Below, in pieces: positions 1 through 7,329 of a DNA stretch of 16,507 nt. This DNA is from Bacilli bacterium (GTDB lineage: Bacteria > Bacillota_I > Bacilli_A > RF39 > UBA660). The DNA lies in assembly GCA_022793145.1 (NCBI GenBank), contig JAAWCI010000019.1, positions 1 through 16,507 on the forward strand, in the 5' to 3' direction. Position numbers and translations under genes: made by a program. Each line of letters opens with the position of its first letter. Position 1 is the stretch's first letter. Under the pieces are notes generated by a model, which was given only the letters and a program-made list of their open reading frames with translations, made no database searches and was not told the DNA's origin.

Positions 1-50
1 GGCAACATAATATACAATCCACAGTTATCTTAAGTATATTATATAAAATT

Positions 51-124
51 AGAGAGAAATACGAAAGGAGTAATGATAATATACTAGTCAGTATTAAATA
101 CAAAATCTCTCTTGTAACTGACTA
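51..124 (+). promoter_or_regulatory. possible structured 5' leader
   Basis: No gene is visible in bases 1-145. The stretch holds two complementary pairs: AGAGAGA (51-57) with TCTCTCT (106-112), and TAGTCAGT (85-92) with ACTGACTA (117-124). The second arm of the first pair lies inside the loop of the second pair, so together they could form a pseudoknot-like or switching fold. A good Shine-Dalgarno sequence (AAAGGAG, 64-70) sits two bases before an ATG at 73 that opens a four-codon reading frame ending at 87. All of this is seen in the sequence. That it regulates the gene at 146 is inference, and in AT-rich DNA such short pairs can arise by chance. Confidence 0.2.
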
Positions 125-145
125 TATATATCATACAAGGCATAT

Positions 146-2503
146 ATGAGTAACTTGATATTATATAGAAAAATATGTTTAAAAGAAGCACATGACATTC
201 GAGAAAGATTATTTCAAATTATAGATAATGGATATAGAGATACAAGAAAATGGTTTACAGAATCTTTAATTGGTGCATTAAGGTTTCAAAATCCATATGC
301 AGATGTTGGTAATGAAGTTGTTATTCGAATTATAGTAGAAGAAGAATTTTTTCAACATAGAGAGCTGTCAAAAATAGTTTTTGAGAAAAATCAAGGATAT
401 AAATTTTATCGAAACACTAGTATTTCTGGTCCGATTATTGTTTGTCCTACGCATTTAGTAACAACAAAGTTTAGTAGTTATGGAATGCAAGAAGAAGCAA
501 TCCATACACTTAATGGCCATATATCTGGAATAGAGCTATTTGGACTTAATGAGATGTCTGATTTATATATAAGGGAAAATTTTGGAGTAGAAAATCCAAA
601 AGATGTAATTACTTCGTTTGCTCCCTCAACAGACAACTATTTTTATATTGCGATGCCGCAAGATTTAGGACTTGCCTTGAAACATGAACATTTGATTTTT
701 TCAGAAGGAATGGCCGAGAATAGGAAACGCATTGTTTCAAAAGATATCGAGTTAATTCGTAAAGTGAGTCCTAGTATGCCAACTTTACTTGCAGTAGAAT
801 TAATTGAAGATTCTTTTGCAAAAGAATGGGTTCGCAGTTTAGAAAGAATGCAAATAAGAGAATTAGATTTAAGTGACATTTTAAAAATAAATCCTTGGAT
901 TAAAAATGTAGAATTGATTGATATGGATTTGTCAAAAGGGGATTATAAAGTATATCAGCATATGGGAAATAATCAAAGATTGTTACATCGCCCAAAAGAA
1001 AAACCGATATTAAAACCATTAACAACTGAAGATTTGAATAAAGTACAAGAATTATTGAAAAATGGAAAGATAGAAGAGGTAATTTCTAAATATTTTCCTA
1101 TATTACTTGATATGAAAGATTGTTATCAATTAGATCCAAAACATATTGATGATGCATTTGAACATACGATGAAAGGAACTGTTGCACTAACTCAAGTAAT
1201 TCAAACTCTTTCTTTTTCGAGTGAATTAACAGAAGAAGATATTTTTATCATGCAACTAGCTATTCTATTTCATGACATTGGAAAACCTTATACAACTTAC
1301 GAAAATGAGGTAACAAGATATACACAATTTACTTATCATTATGAAAAGATTGGGATAGATCTTATTGACCAAATTTTTCAAAATTATAAAAATAAAGAAA
1401 TGCTAAAACAATTAGCTTCTATTTCTATTGTAAATGGAAAAAGAAAATATCACCATTTATTTGAGTCTTTGAAAGAAATATTAGGGGAAGAAAGAGAAAA
1501 AGCCATTTGGATGACATTTTTGATAAAGGTTGCCCATATCATGACATTAAAACCACAAAAGTTTTCAGCTTATTATCAAGAGTGTCTAAATTATTTACAT
1601 CACTTTTTATATTATAACGATCGATCTTGGAGAAAAGAAAACGCAGACAATCAAATAATTACTCCTGTTTTGGTAGCCCAGCTTTCATCATTAGAATCTA
1701 CATTACAGCCAAGCTATCAAATACAGAATGAGACATCTACAGAACTTGTAGAACCAATTTTATTAGATCTTTTGAATACTGAGTTAAATCAATTTTATGC
1801 TCACGATTTTTTTGCCAAAAAGGATCAATATTCTAGTTTATTACCACAAATGAATTTCATTGAAGCTGTAACTGTATTGAAAAAATCTCCTGTTTTTCCA
1901 TTATTCCAAACAGAATTGTCAGGGATTCGGATAGATGCTTTATTAAATAGCAAAGTTCATGGAGTTTATCACAATGAAAAAGTTGCTTTTTTCGCAACTC
2001 TGATTGCATTAAATGAGGAATGTTCTATGAAAGAAATTTCATTATTGTTAAAAGCTGCAATTTATCATGATTGTGGAAGAGTAAATGATCATGATGAAAC
2101 AAGACATGGAATATTAGGTGCTAAAAAATTTCAATCATTATTTCAAGATACCATTTCTTCTGAAGATATGAGAATAATTTCTTTTATGATAGAAGCCCAT
2201 GCAATTGCAGATAGTAGTATCAAAGAGTTATTAGTTAAATATCAGGTTTCAAAAGAAGAACAAGCCTTATTTTTCAAATTGACAAGTATTTTAAAAGATG
2301 CAGATGGGTTAGATAGAATACGTATTTCTATGGATCTTCCATATTCAAAGCTAAATCCTAATTATCTTAGAACTGAAACAGCTTTAAAGTTAATAAAAGT
2401 AAGTCATGAACTTAATGAATGTTATCAAAAACAATATTTTTATCAGGGAAAATTATTAAAAAGAAAACTTTATCAAAAATCTAGTTTGTATATCGAAGAT
2501 TAG
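146..2503 (+). CDS. tandem HD-domain putative phosphohydrolase (785 aa)
   Basis: This is a large soluble protein with two HD metal-dependent phosphohydrolase-like modules. The first has His340, the His376-Asp377 doublet in FHDIGKP and a following His398, an arrangement like the HD part of CCA-adding enzymes. The second has His605/His609, the His641-Asp642 doublet in YHDCGR and a downstream Asp718 in KDADGLDR, giving a complete H...HD...D set. The first 300 or so residues match nothing I recognise. HD proteins cleave phosphate esters in nucleotides, cyclic dinucleotides or RNA; the substrate here cannot be read from sequence. The start at ATG 146 has only a weak AGG upstream, but an in-frame stop at 119 leaves little room for an earlier start. 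The 3' end overlaps the convergent rodA by 23 bases. The HD assignment is strong; the function is open. Confidence 0.8.
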   Translation: MSNLILYRKICLKEAHDIRERLFQIIDNGYRDTRKWFTESLIGALRFQNPYADVGNEVVIRIIVEEEFFQHRELSKIVFEKNQGYKFYRNTSISGPIIVCPTHLVTTKFSSYGMQEEAIHTLNGHISGIELFGLNEMSDLYIRENFGVENPKDVITSFAPSTDNYFYIAMPQDLGLALKHEHLIFSEGMAENRKRIVSKDIELIRKVSPSMPTLLAVELIEDSFAKEWVRSLERMQIRELDLSDILKINPWIKNVELIDMDLSKGDYKVYQHMGNNQRLLHRPKEKPILKPLTTEDLNKVQELLKNGKIEEVISKYFPILLDMKDCYQLDPKHIDDAFEHTMKGTVALTQVIQTLSFSSELTEEDIFIMQLAILFHDIGKPYTTYENEVTRYTQFTYHYEKIGIDLIDQIFQNYKNKEMLKQLASISIVNGKRKYHHLFESLKEILGEEREKAIWMTFLIKVAHIMTLKPQKFSAYYQECLNYLHHFLYYNDRSWRKENADNQIITPVLVAQLSSLESTLQPSYQIQNETSTELVEPILLDLLNTELNQFYAHDFFAKKDQYSSLLPQMNFIEAVTVLKKSPVFPLFQTELSGIRIDALLNSKVHGVYHNEKVAFFATLIALNEECSMKEISLLLKAAIYHDCGRVNDHDETRHGILGAKKFQSLFQDTISSEDMRIISFMIEAHAIADSSIKELLVKYQVSKEEQALFFKLTSILKDADGLDRIRISMDLPYSKLNPNYLRTETALKLIKVSHELNECYQKQYFYQGKLLKRKLYQKSSLYIED

Positions 2504-3611
2504 AGTTGGAAATATTAAATATGATTCCAATCATAATCATATAACTTAATAAGCTAGAACCCCCATAACTGATAAAAGGAAGAGTAATACCAGTAATTGG
2601 CATTAGTCCAAAAGTCATTCCAATGTTTTGAAATTGCTGATAAAGAAGCATTCCTAAAATACCTGATATCACGTATTTATCAATTTTTTCACGACTATGG
2701 ATGGCTAAAAAAATAAGTTTGATATCGAAAAATAAGATAAGACTAATTAAAATACAAGATCCAAGAAAGCCAAAATTACTAGCATAAACAGCAAAGATGA
2801 AGTCTGTTTGAGGTTCTGGAAAGTAAATAGGTGTGTTATTGAATCCGTTTCCCAATAGTCCTCCAGATCCAATTGCACTCATTCCGTGTTCTAATTGAAA
2901 GCCCGATGTATTCGACCAATCTAATAACCGGTCAATACGCAAGAAGAAAGAAGTTCCAAAAATTTTAACAAACAAATCTTTGTTGAAAAAATAAAGCAGT
3001 AATAAAAATGTAAGGAATAAAGCAATAATTGATAGACCTAAAAGAAACCACCGATATCGAATGCCAGAGATAAATAGCATAGTAATTGTAATTAGTAAAT
3101 AAATAAGTACAACCCCAGTATCAGGTTCTAAAAAAGTCAAAATACTTGGAATAAGAACTATTATTCCTACTTTTAATAAAAATAGAAGTTCTTCTTTTAT
3201 AGAAGGGTTTTTATATTTTAGGTGAAATTCTTCGATCATTCTTCCTAGTGTAATAATTAGAATGATTTTCATAAATTCACTTGGTTGTATTGTTCCAATA
3301 CCTGGAATAGAAAACCAGCATCGAGCATTGTTAATTTCTTCTCCAAAAAATAATAGGAGTACAAGAAAAATGGTTCCAATAATATATAGATACCAAGCAT
3401 ATTTATAAATCCATTCTTTTCCTAAAAACATCATAAAATAGACAAGAATAAAGCCAACAAAATACCAAGCCATTTGTTTCAATGCTAAATCAGATAAATA
3501 ACTTGGAAGTAATGAAGTAGCGCTCCAAATTGTTAAGATGCTGATAATAGCAAATAAAACGATTGTAATAGGAAGCCATAACTCTGTTTTATATCTTGAT
3601 ATTCTTTTCAT
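2481..3611 (-). CDS. rodA: RodA-type SEDS peptidoglycan glycosyltransferase
   Basis: This is a polytopic membrane protein of 376 residues with about ten hydrophobic segments, belonging to the SEDS family that polymerises lipid II into glycan strands. Family marks seen include ARCWFSIPGIGTIQPSE, the FLEPDTG segment, AIGSGGLLGNGF, and PEPQTDFIFAV, whose Asp270 corresponds to the essential SEDS aspartate. Near the C terminus, GMTFGLMPITGITLPFISYGGSS favours RodA over FtsW, which usually has GVVTGLLPVTG there; SpoVE is a less likely alternative. The start is ATG 3611, with AGGTGAT four bases upstream; an earlier in-frame ATG at 3620 lies before that site. The gene is monocistronic here. Its probable partner, a class B PBP, lies at 13820-15913. 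Confidence 0.88.
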   Translation of the reverse strand: MKRISRYKTELWLPITIVLFAIISILTIWSATSLLPSYLSDLALKQMAWYFVGFILVYFMMFLGKEWIYKYAWYLYIIGTIFLVLLLFFGEEINNARCWFSIPGIGTIQPSEFMKIILIITLGRMIEEFHLKYKNPSIKEELLFLLKVGIIVLIPSILTFLEPDTGVVLIYLLITITMLFISGIRYRWFLLGLSIIALFLTFLLLLYFFNKDLFVKIFGTSFFLRIDRLLDWSNTSGFQLEHGMSAIGSGGLLGNGFNNTPIYFPEPQTDFIFAVYASNFGFLGSCILISLILFFDIKLIFLAIHSREKIDKYVISGILGMLLYQQFQNIGMTFGLMPITGITLPFISYGGSSLLSYMIMIGIIFNISNSNLRYTN

Positions 3612-3629
3612 ATTGATCACCTAATTTTA

Positions 3630-3658
3630 ATATTACAACAAAGTTTTATCTTATTCAA
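3630..3658 (-). promoter_or_regulatory. probable sigma-A promoter of rodA
   Basis: Read on the minus strand there is TTGAAT (3658-3653), a 17-base spacer and TAATAT (3635-3630), 18 bases before the ATG at 3611. Spacing is ideal and both hexamers are close to consensus. The predicted transcript would begin almost at the Shine-Dalgarno sequence, giving a very short leader. Confidence 0.5.
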
Positions 3659-3727
3659 CGAACTTCCTATAATGTGACAATCTTTTCAAAGAAAAAAGAA
3701 AATGTATTCAAATAATAAAATTTATAG

Positions 3728-3733
3728 TATAAT
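3728..3733 (+). promoter_or_regulatory. -10 element of the EIIB-like gene
   Basis: A perfect TATAAT lies 17 bases before ATG 3751. No convincing -35 hexamer lies 16-18 bases upstream, so only the -10 is called. Confidence 0.4.
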
Positions 3734-3750
3734 GTTAACAGGGTGATTAG

Positions 3751-4065
3751 ATGGAATATCTTCAATATATTATTATCATATCTGTATTATTAATTATTGC
3801 AATTGCAATTACGAAGTCAAAGAGGAAAGATTTTAAAATTGAAATAAATAAGTTAATTGAATGTTTAGGTGGAAAAAAGAATATTATCAAATATGAAGCA
3901 AATAAATCTAGATTTATTGTGACACTAAATGATGTTACAAAAGTAGATAAGGGTGCTATTCAAAAGTTAGGGGCTCAAGGTATTGTGGAAATTGATAATC
4001 AATTAAAAATTATTTTGGGTCCTGATGCAAAACAATTACAAAAATATATTGATGAGTTAAAGTGA
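3751..4065 (+). CDS. membrane-anchored EIIB-like protein lacking the phospho-cysteine
   Basis: The 104-residue protein has one N-terminal membrane segment (about residues 6-21), a short basic stretch and a domain (about 29-104) that resembles the type-1 EIIB domain of glucose-family PTS permeases. The signature order is visible: LIECLGGKKNI, then a strand ending in SRF, then KVDKGAIQKLGAQGIVEI and ILGPDAKQLQKYIDEL. In true EIIB the strand carries the phosphorylated Cys in an xCxTR context; here Asn51 occupies that place, although the following Arg54 is kept. It therefore should not transfer phosphate to sugar. The role is unknown; it could be a scaffold or sensor. The start follows GGGTGAT at three bases. 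It is a single gene with its own promoter and terminator, directly upstream of the sensor kinase. Confidence 0.75.
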   Translation: MEYLQYIIIISVLLIIAIAITKSKRKDFKIEINKLIECLGGKKNIIKYEANKSRFIVTLNDVTKVDKGAIQKLGAQGIVEIDNQLKIILGPDAKQLQKYIDELK

Positions 4066-4085
4066 TAAAAAACATCACTTTTTTT
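4059..4085 (+). terminator. Rho-independent terminator
   Basis: AAAGTGAT (4059-4066) pairs with ATCACTTT (4074-4081) across a seven-base loop and runs into a T tract. The left arm includes the stop codon of the EIIB-like gene. It separates that gene from the kinase. Confidence 0.8.
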
Positions 4086-4090
4086 CATAT

Positions 4091-4107
4091 TTCGACAAAA
4101 TTCGACA
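4091..4107 (+). promoter_or_regulatory. two tandem Spo0A-box matches
   Basis: TTCGACA occurs twice, at 4091-4097 and 4101-4107, exactly ten bases apart, each followed by AAA. The reverse complement is TTTGTCGAA, the classical 0A-box consensus bound by Spo0A (core TGNCGAA). Tandem boxes about one helical turn apart are how a Spo0A dimer binds DNA. They sit where the -35 region of the kinase promoter should be. The match is seen; Spo0A binding is inferred. Confidence 0.6.
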
Positions 4108-4118
4108 AAAGATTAAGA

Positions 4119-4124
4119 TATAAT
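4119..4124 (+). promoter_or_regulatory. -10 element of the sensor kinase
   Basis: A perfect TATAAT lies 20 bases before ATG 4145. There is no -35 at normal spacing. TCGACA (4092-4097), inside the first 0A-box match, is close to TTGACA but 21 bases away. An overlong spacer of this kind is known from Spo0A-activated promoters such as spoIIG. Confidence 0.5.
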
Positions 4125-4144
4125 ATTGGGGAGAGGTGAGAAAG

Positions 4145-5392
4145 ATGAATTTGTTTGAATTCACATTAGTCAATATTGTATTTACTTTATTTCCATTATT
4201 GATTTATTTAATTTATGTAGCGTATAGTTCTAGTATTTCCAAAAAAGAAACGAATTTATTTTTGGAATTTGCGCTTTTTTCTTCGATTTATTTGGTAATT
4301 CGATATGGAAAAACAATAGATGGGGAGAAGCTTCCTATTCTAATCATTAATGTACCGCTTATTATAGCATATTTAAAAAGAAGACCAATTGGGATTGTAT
4401 TAATTAGTAGTTTCTTAGTTTTGTATTATCAATGTTATTTTAATTCATCTTGGATATTATTAATTATAGAATACACTCTTTATTTGGTCTTATTTTTGAT
4501 AAAAGAGAAAAATAAAATTTCAGATAGAATTATGATTGTTTTATTTTTAATTATTAAAGCTCTCTTTTTTGGATATTTTTCTTTTCAGAATTATTATGAA
4601 GAAATTCCATGGAATCAGTTTCTAATAGAAATTGTTACTATGATTTTATTATTAATGGTTGTTACCTATGTAAGTGTTTTGTTATTTCAAAAAGGAGAAG
4701 AAATATTAAAGTTACATATGACAATTAAGGAATTAGAAAAAGAAAAACAAATTCGTATGTCTCTTTTCCAAATTACTCATGAAATTAAAAATCCAATTGC
4801 TGTTTGTAAAGGATATTTAGATATGTTTGATGTAAATAATAAAGAACATAGTCAAAAATATATACCAATCTTAAAAGAGGAAATAGAAAGAACTTTAATT
4901 TTATTGCAAGATTTTTTATCTATTCAAAAGATAAAAGTGGAAAAAGATATTTTAGATATGAATTTACTTTTAGAAGAGATTTTAACAAGTTTAGGACCCA
5001 TGTTTAAAGAGAAAAAAATAGAAGTTAGTTCGAATATTATTGATGACGAAATTTATATGAACGGTGATTACAATCGGTTAAAACAAGTTTTTATGAATGT
5101 TTTAAAAAATAGTATTGAAGCAATGACAAATGATAGAAAGCATAAGCTTCGGATAGAAGTAGGATCCCTAAAAGATGAAGTAGAAGTAAAAGTCATTGAT
5201 AATGGGGTAGGAATAGAAAAAGAAAATTTAAAGAAAATTAAAAATCCATTTTTTTCAACAAAGCAAAATGGAACTGGTCTAGGTGTATTTTTATCTAGTG
5301 AAATTGTGAAAGCTCATAATGGTAAGATTGATTTTATTTCTGATGAAAATGGTACAACAGTAGTTGTGGTTTTCCCAAAGGATATGAAATAA
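4145..5392 (+). CDS. orphan membrane sensor histidine kinase, sporulation type
   Basis: This 415-residue protein has an N-terminal membrane region of about six hydrophobic segments (residues 1-180), a short coiled coil (about 183-205) and a complete kinase core. The H-box is THEIKNPIAVCKG with His212 as the predicted phosphorylation site; the N-box contains Asn322 in LKNSIEA; Asp352 lies in DNGVGI; then FFSTKQNGTGLGVFL and a final GTTVVVVFP strand follow. This is the pattern of the Bacillus sporulation kinases (KinB-like topology), which feed phosphate through Spo0F to Spo0A. No response regulator gene adjoins it, which fits a phosphorelay input. The start is ATG 4145, four bases after GAGGTGAG; a GTG at 4136 is possible but lies in the ribosome binding site. 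The tandem 0A boxes upstream suggest feedback by Spo0A. Confidence 0.87.
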   Translation: MNLFEFTLVNIVFTLFPLLIYLIYVAYSSSISKKETNLFLEFALFSSIYLVIRYGKTIDGEKLPILIINVPLIIAYLKRRPIGIVLISSFLVLYYQCYFNSSWILLIIEYTLYLVLFLIKEKNKISDRIMIVLFLIIKALFFGYFSFQNYYEEIPWNQFLIEIVTMILLLMVVTYVSVLLFQKGEEILKLHMTIKELEKEKQIRMSLFQITHEIKNPIAVCKGYLDMFDVNNKEHSQKYIPILKEEIERTLILLQDFLSIQKIKVEKDILDMNLLLEEILTSLGPMFKEKKIEVSSNIIDDEIYMNGDYNRLKQVFMNVLKNSIEAMTNDRKHKLRIEVGSLKDEVEVKVIDNGVGIEKENLKKIKNPFFSTKQNGTGLGVFLSSEIVKAHNGKIDFISDENGTTVVVVFPKDMK

Positions 5393-5397
5393 TTTAT

Positions 5398-5429
5398 AAA
5401 AACTCATTTCAATATAGAAATGAGTTTTT
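5398..5429. terminator. bidirectional Rho-independent terminator
   Basis: A 13-base-pair stem (5398-5410 with 5417-5429; core ACTCATTTC) has a six-base loop and T tracts on both strands. It lies between the convergent kinase gene and the minus-strand gene ending at 5435 and can serve both. Confidence 0.88.
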
Positions 5430-5434
5430 AAATG

Positions 5435-5895
5435 CTATTTATTGATAATTTCAGCTTTGCATAATGATACAAATGCAGGATTACTGTTGTTATTTCCGAC
5501 GACAACAACTATACCATATTCGCTTCTTAAAATAGTTCCTTGCGCGACTGTTTGACCACTAGTATTGATATCTACGTTAGGTATCTCATCAGGAAGATAA
5601 GAATGTATTGCTGCTTCGCAGTTTGCATCACATCCTATTGGGGTTGATATTGGTGCTGGAAGATAAGTGATTGTAATAGATCCGATTCTACAAATTGATA
5701 ATGCTTCTTCAGGAGTTCCCTGAGTATTAATTAATTGGAAAAGGCTAGAATTTGGATTATTATTTGGACCAGGGAGGAAGGCTTCCAGGTCTTCCACTTG
5801 CATTATTTCCACTTTCCATAGCAACAATGGGTGATACATTTCTTATCATTTTTGATTTTTTTAAGAACTCTTTCATAATCAACTTTATTCCTCAT
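5435..5895 (-). pseudogene. small Asn/Pro/Gly-rich protein gene, broken by two one-base shifts
   Basis: A strong Shine-Dalgarno sequence (AAAGGAGAAGG) precedes ATG 5895, but that frame stops after 30 codons. Removing one A from the A7 run (plus-strand T7, 5856-5862) moves it into a frame reading SPIVAMESGNNASGRPGSLPP. Removing one C from the CCC run (plus-strand GGG, 5772-5774) joins this to GPNNNPNSSLF and an open frame to the stop at 5435. The repaired product has 152 residues: a charged N terminus, a low-complexity Asn/Pro/Gly/Ser stretch and a C-terminal part with four Cys and a Val-rich segment. I do not recognise the family. Its composition would suit a surface or spore-coat protein, but that is a guess. 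It may be a real pseudogene, a slippage-dependent gene or a sequencing artefact. Reading only 5435-5839 as the gene would use an ATG with no ribosome binding site. Confidence 0.6.
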
Positions 5896-5960
5896 ATTTC
5901 CTTCTCCTTTCTGCTTTAACATATTCGGAGAATTGATATATAGCAATTATGAATGCATCA

Positions 5961-5994
5961 TAAAATAAAAAAATAGTTAAAATTTAACTATTTT
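5961..5994 (-). terminator. Rho-independent terminator of the transglutaminase-like gene
   Basis: AAAATAGTTA (5970-5979) pairs with TAACTATTTT (5985-5994) across five bases. On the minus strand it is followed by a T-rich tract (5961-5970). The stop codon at 5988-5990 lies inside one arm. Confidence 0.7.
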
Positions 5995-6914
5995 GCTTCA
6001 ATGTAAATTGTTTTATCAAATTCATGTTGGGTTAAATCAATTTTTTGTAGTTCCTCTGTAGATATTAAGAAAAAGTCATGTAATAACAGATTTTCTTTTG
6101 TGGATACAACTGGATCATCCCAAGTAAGATCTAAATGGTACCAGGTTCCATCCACATATACAAAATTCCAAACATGATTTGTACTTGAAATTTTGTAATT
6201 TTTAATACCTAATTTATTAAGAAATAGAGCCATTGCATCACTATATCCACTACAGAGAGCTTTTCCTTTCATAAGAGGTCCTATAGCTTTATGTGATGGT
6301 TCTTGTAAGCTTAATTGTTTATTATTTTTAATTGCTTCAGCACGTTCTTCATCATAAACGCTATTTTCAATAATATAATCATGAATAACTTCTATCTTTT
6401 TTCTTAAACTCATGTCATCTGTTATCGTTTCATTTATAATATCATCTATAATAGAGTTTAATTCATTTTGTTCTGTTGTCGTATATAGTCGTACAGTTTC
6501 AATTGTTACTTTTCCTAGATTGTTTAATGTAATATATAATTTATCATAAGAATTATATGGATGTACAAAATTATTGATACTAGATAAAGTAGCCGAATCA
6601 TTTGCTAATTCTTTGACATCATCTATACAACTAGGATAAATATCTGTTTCACAGAAGAAGCTAAAATTATTCCATCCACGATTTAAATAAGTATAAATAA
6701 TATTTTTTAAATCTTGCTTTGATGTCGGTTTAAAATTATCAGTTTCTTGTACAAAAGAAAAATTATTTAAGAGTGCATATCGATTACTTTCTTGAATAAT
6801 AATTTCTCTTTTATATATAACATTATTTAATACGAACGTTACAATTGGCTCATGAAAAATGGCAATTGTAGCCGCAAGACCAATTAAAATTAAGAATGAA
6901 AACGCTTTCTTCAT
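5988..6914 (-). CDS. exported transglutaminase-like domain protein
   Basis: This 308-residue protein begins with MKK and a hydrophobic signal or anchor segment (about residues 4-29) with no lipobox Cys, so it should sit outside or on the cell membrane. The C-terminal third is a transglutaminase-like core in which the triad is readable: Cys221 in KALCSGYSDA, His247 in NHVWNFVYVDG and Asp262 in HLDLTWDDP. In bacteria such domains are found in proteases, amidases and cross-linking enzymes; the substrate cannot be told. The middle (about 60-200) is unassigned. The start is ATG 6914, three bases after GGTGAT; an ATG at 6941 lies upstream of that site. It is transcribed alone, from a TATAAT at 6935-6930 to the hairpin at 5961-5994, downstream of rpsT on the same strand. 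Confidence 0.82.
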   Translation of the reverse strand: MKKAFSFLILIGLAATIAIFHEPIVTFVLNNVIYKREIIIQESNRYALLNNFSFVQETDNFKPTSKQDLKNIIYTYLNRGWNNFSFFCETDIYPSCIDDVKELANDSATLSSINNFVHPYNSYDKLYITLNNLGKVTIETVRLYTTTEQNELNSIIDDIINETITDDMSLRKKIEVIHDYIIENSVYDEERAEAIKNNKQLSLQEPSHKAIGPLMKGKALCSGYSDAMALFLNKLGIKNYKISSTNHVWNFVYVDGTWYHLDLTWDDPVVSTKENLLLHDFFLISTEELQKIDLTQHEFDKTIYIEAK

Positions 6915-6929
6915 TTTATCACCACTTTT

Positions 6930-6935
6930 ATTATA
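6930..6935 (-). promoter_or_regulatory. -10 element of the transglutaminase-like gene
   Basis: A perfect TATAAT on the minus strand (6935-6930) lies 15 bases before ATG 6914. No clear -35 is present, since the preceding sequence is T-rich. The leader would be only about ten bases. Confidence 0.4.
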
Positions 6936-6954
6936 CAACAAAAAGTTAAAAATT

Positions 6955-6979
6955 ATAAAAAAAGAAGTAAAAATTTACT
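6955..6979 (-). terminator. probable terminator of rpsT
   Basis: On the minus strand AGTAAA (6979-6974), a short loop and TTTACT (6971-6966) are followed by a run of seven T. The stem is only six pairs, all but two of them A-T, so it may be weak and allow some read-through into the transglutaminase-like gene. Confidence 0.45.
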
Positions 6980-7238
6980 CCATTGCATTAACTTTTTTTG
7001 TTAATCTTGATTTATTACGAGCACAAGTATTTGCTTTTACAACACCTTTAGAAGCAGCCTTGTCAATTCTCTTAATAGCAGTTTTTAAATTTTCAGTTGC
7101 TTTTTCTTTGTTATTTTCATTTACTGCTTTTTCTACATTTTTAATAGCAGTTCTCATACTTGCTTTGTATTCATTATTTCCTACTTTTTGTTTTGCGATT
7201 TGTTTTACTTTTTTCTTCGCATTTTTCATATTTGGCAT
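6975..7238 (-). CDS. rpsT: 30S ribosomal protein bS20
   Basis: The product is an 87-residue, Lys-rich, all-helical protein that binds 16S rRNA in the small ribosomal subunit. It begins MPNMKNAKKKVKQ, has the family's KASMRTAIKNVEKAV segment and ends with ASKGVVKANTCARNKSRL. Length equals the usual bS20. The start is ATG 7238 behind GAGGTGGTGA; an in-frame ATG at 7259 lies before this site and is rejected. It is divergent from gpr, the same arrangement as in Bacillus subtilis, which supports both names. Confidence 0.95.
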   Translation of the reverse strand: MPNMKNAKKKVKQIAKQKVGNNEYKASMRTAIKNVEKAVNENNKEKATENLKTAIKRIDKAASKGVVKANTCARNKSRLTKKVNAME

Positions 7239-7273
7239 AGTTTCACCACCTCTCAGCAAACTCAGTACTTATA

Positions 7274-7302
7274 ATTTTATCGCATAATCTTAAAAAAAGC
7301 AA
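7274..7302 (-). promoter_or_regulatory. sigma-A promoter of rpsT
   Basis: On the minus strand TTGCTT (7302-7297), a 17-base spacer and TAAAAT (7279-7274) lie 36 bases before ATG 7238. The -35 overlaps the candidate -35 of gpr on the other strand. Confidence 0.5.
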
Positions 7303-7329
7303 TAAAATAATGCATTTTCGGGAAAAATA
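7299..7329 (+). promoter_or_regulatory. candidate forespore (sigma-F/G) promoter of gpr
   Basis: GGGAAAAATA (7320-7329) fits the sigma-F -10 consensus GGNNANANTR at every defined position. GCAATA (7299-7304), 15 bases upstream, is a rough match to the forespore -35 motifs. In B. subtilis gpr is transcribed in the forespore by sigma-F and sigma-G, so a forespore promoter is expected here. There is no plausible sigma-A -10 in this position. Confidence 0.4.

Noticed and set aside
73..87. Four-codon leader peptide
   Set aside because: The Shine-Dalgarno to ATG gap is only two bases and the peptide is too short to judge; kept only as part of the leader observation.
1..145. T-box or riboswitch
   Set aside because: No T-box sequence, no known aptamer core and no terminator/antiterminator pair could be found.
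5435..5839. Intact 134-residue gene starting at ATG 5839
   Set aside because: There is no ribosome binding site before this ATG, the first 24 or so residues read unlike protein, and a much better start with adjoining coding frames lies upstream at 5895.
5896..5960. Sigma-K-type promoter before the Asn/Pro-rich gene
   Set aside because: AATATGTTA on the minus strand is one mismatch from CATANNNTA, but there is no AC-type -35 at the right distance, so the match is not better than chance in this AT-rich stretch.
6859..7287. Plus-strand reading frame of 142 codons opposite rpsT
   Set aside because: It is the antisense shadow of rpsT and the transglutaminase-like gene, rich in Phe and Leu as expected from complementing Lys-rich codons, with no ribosome binding site.
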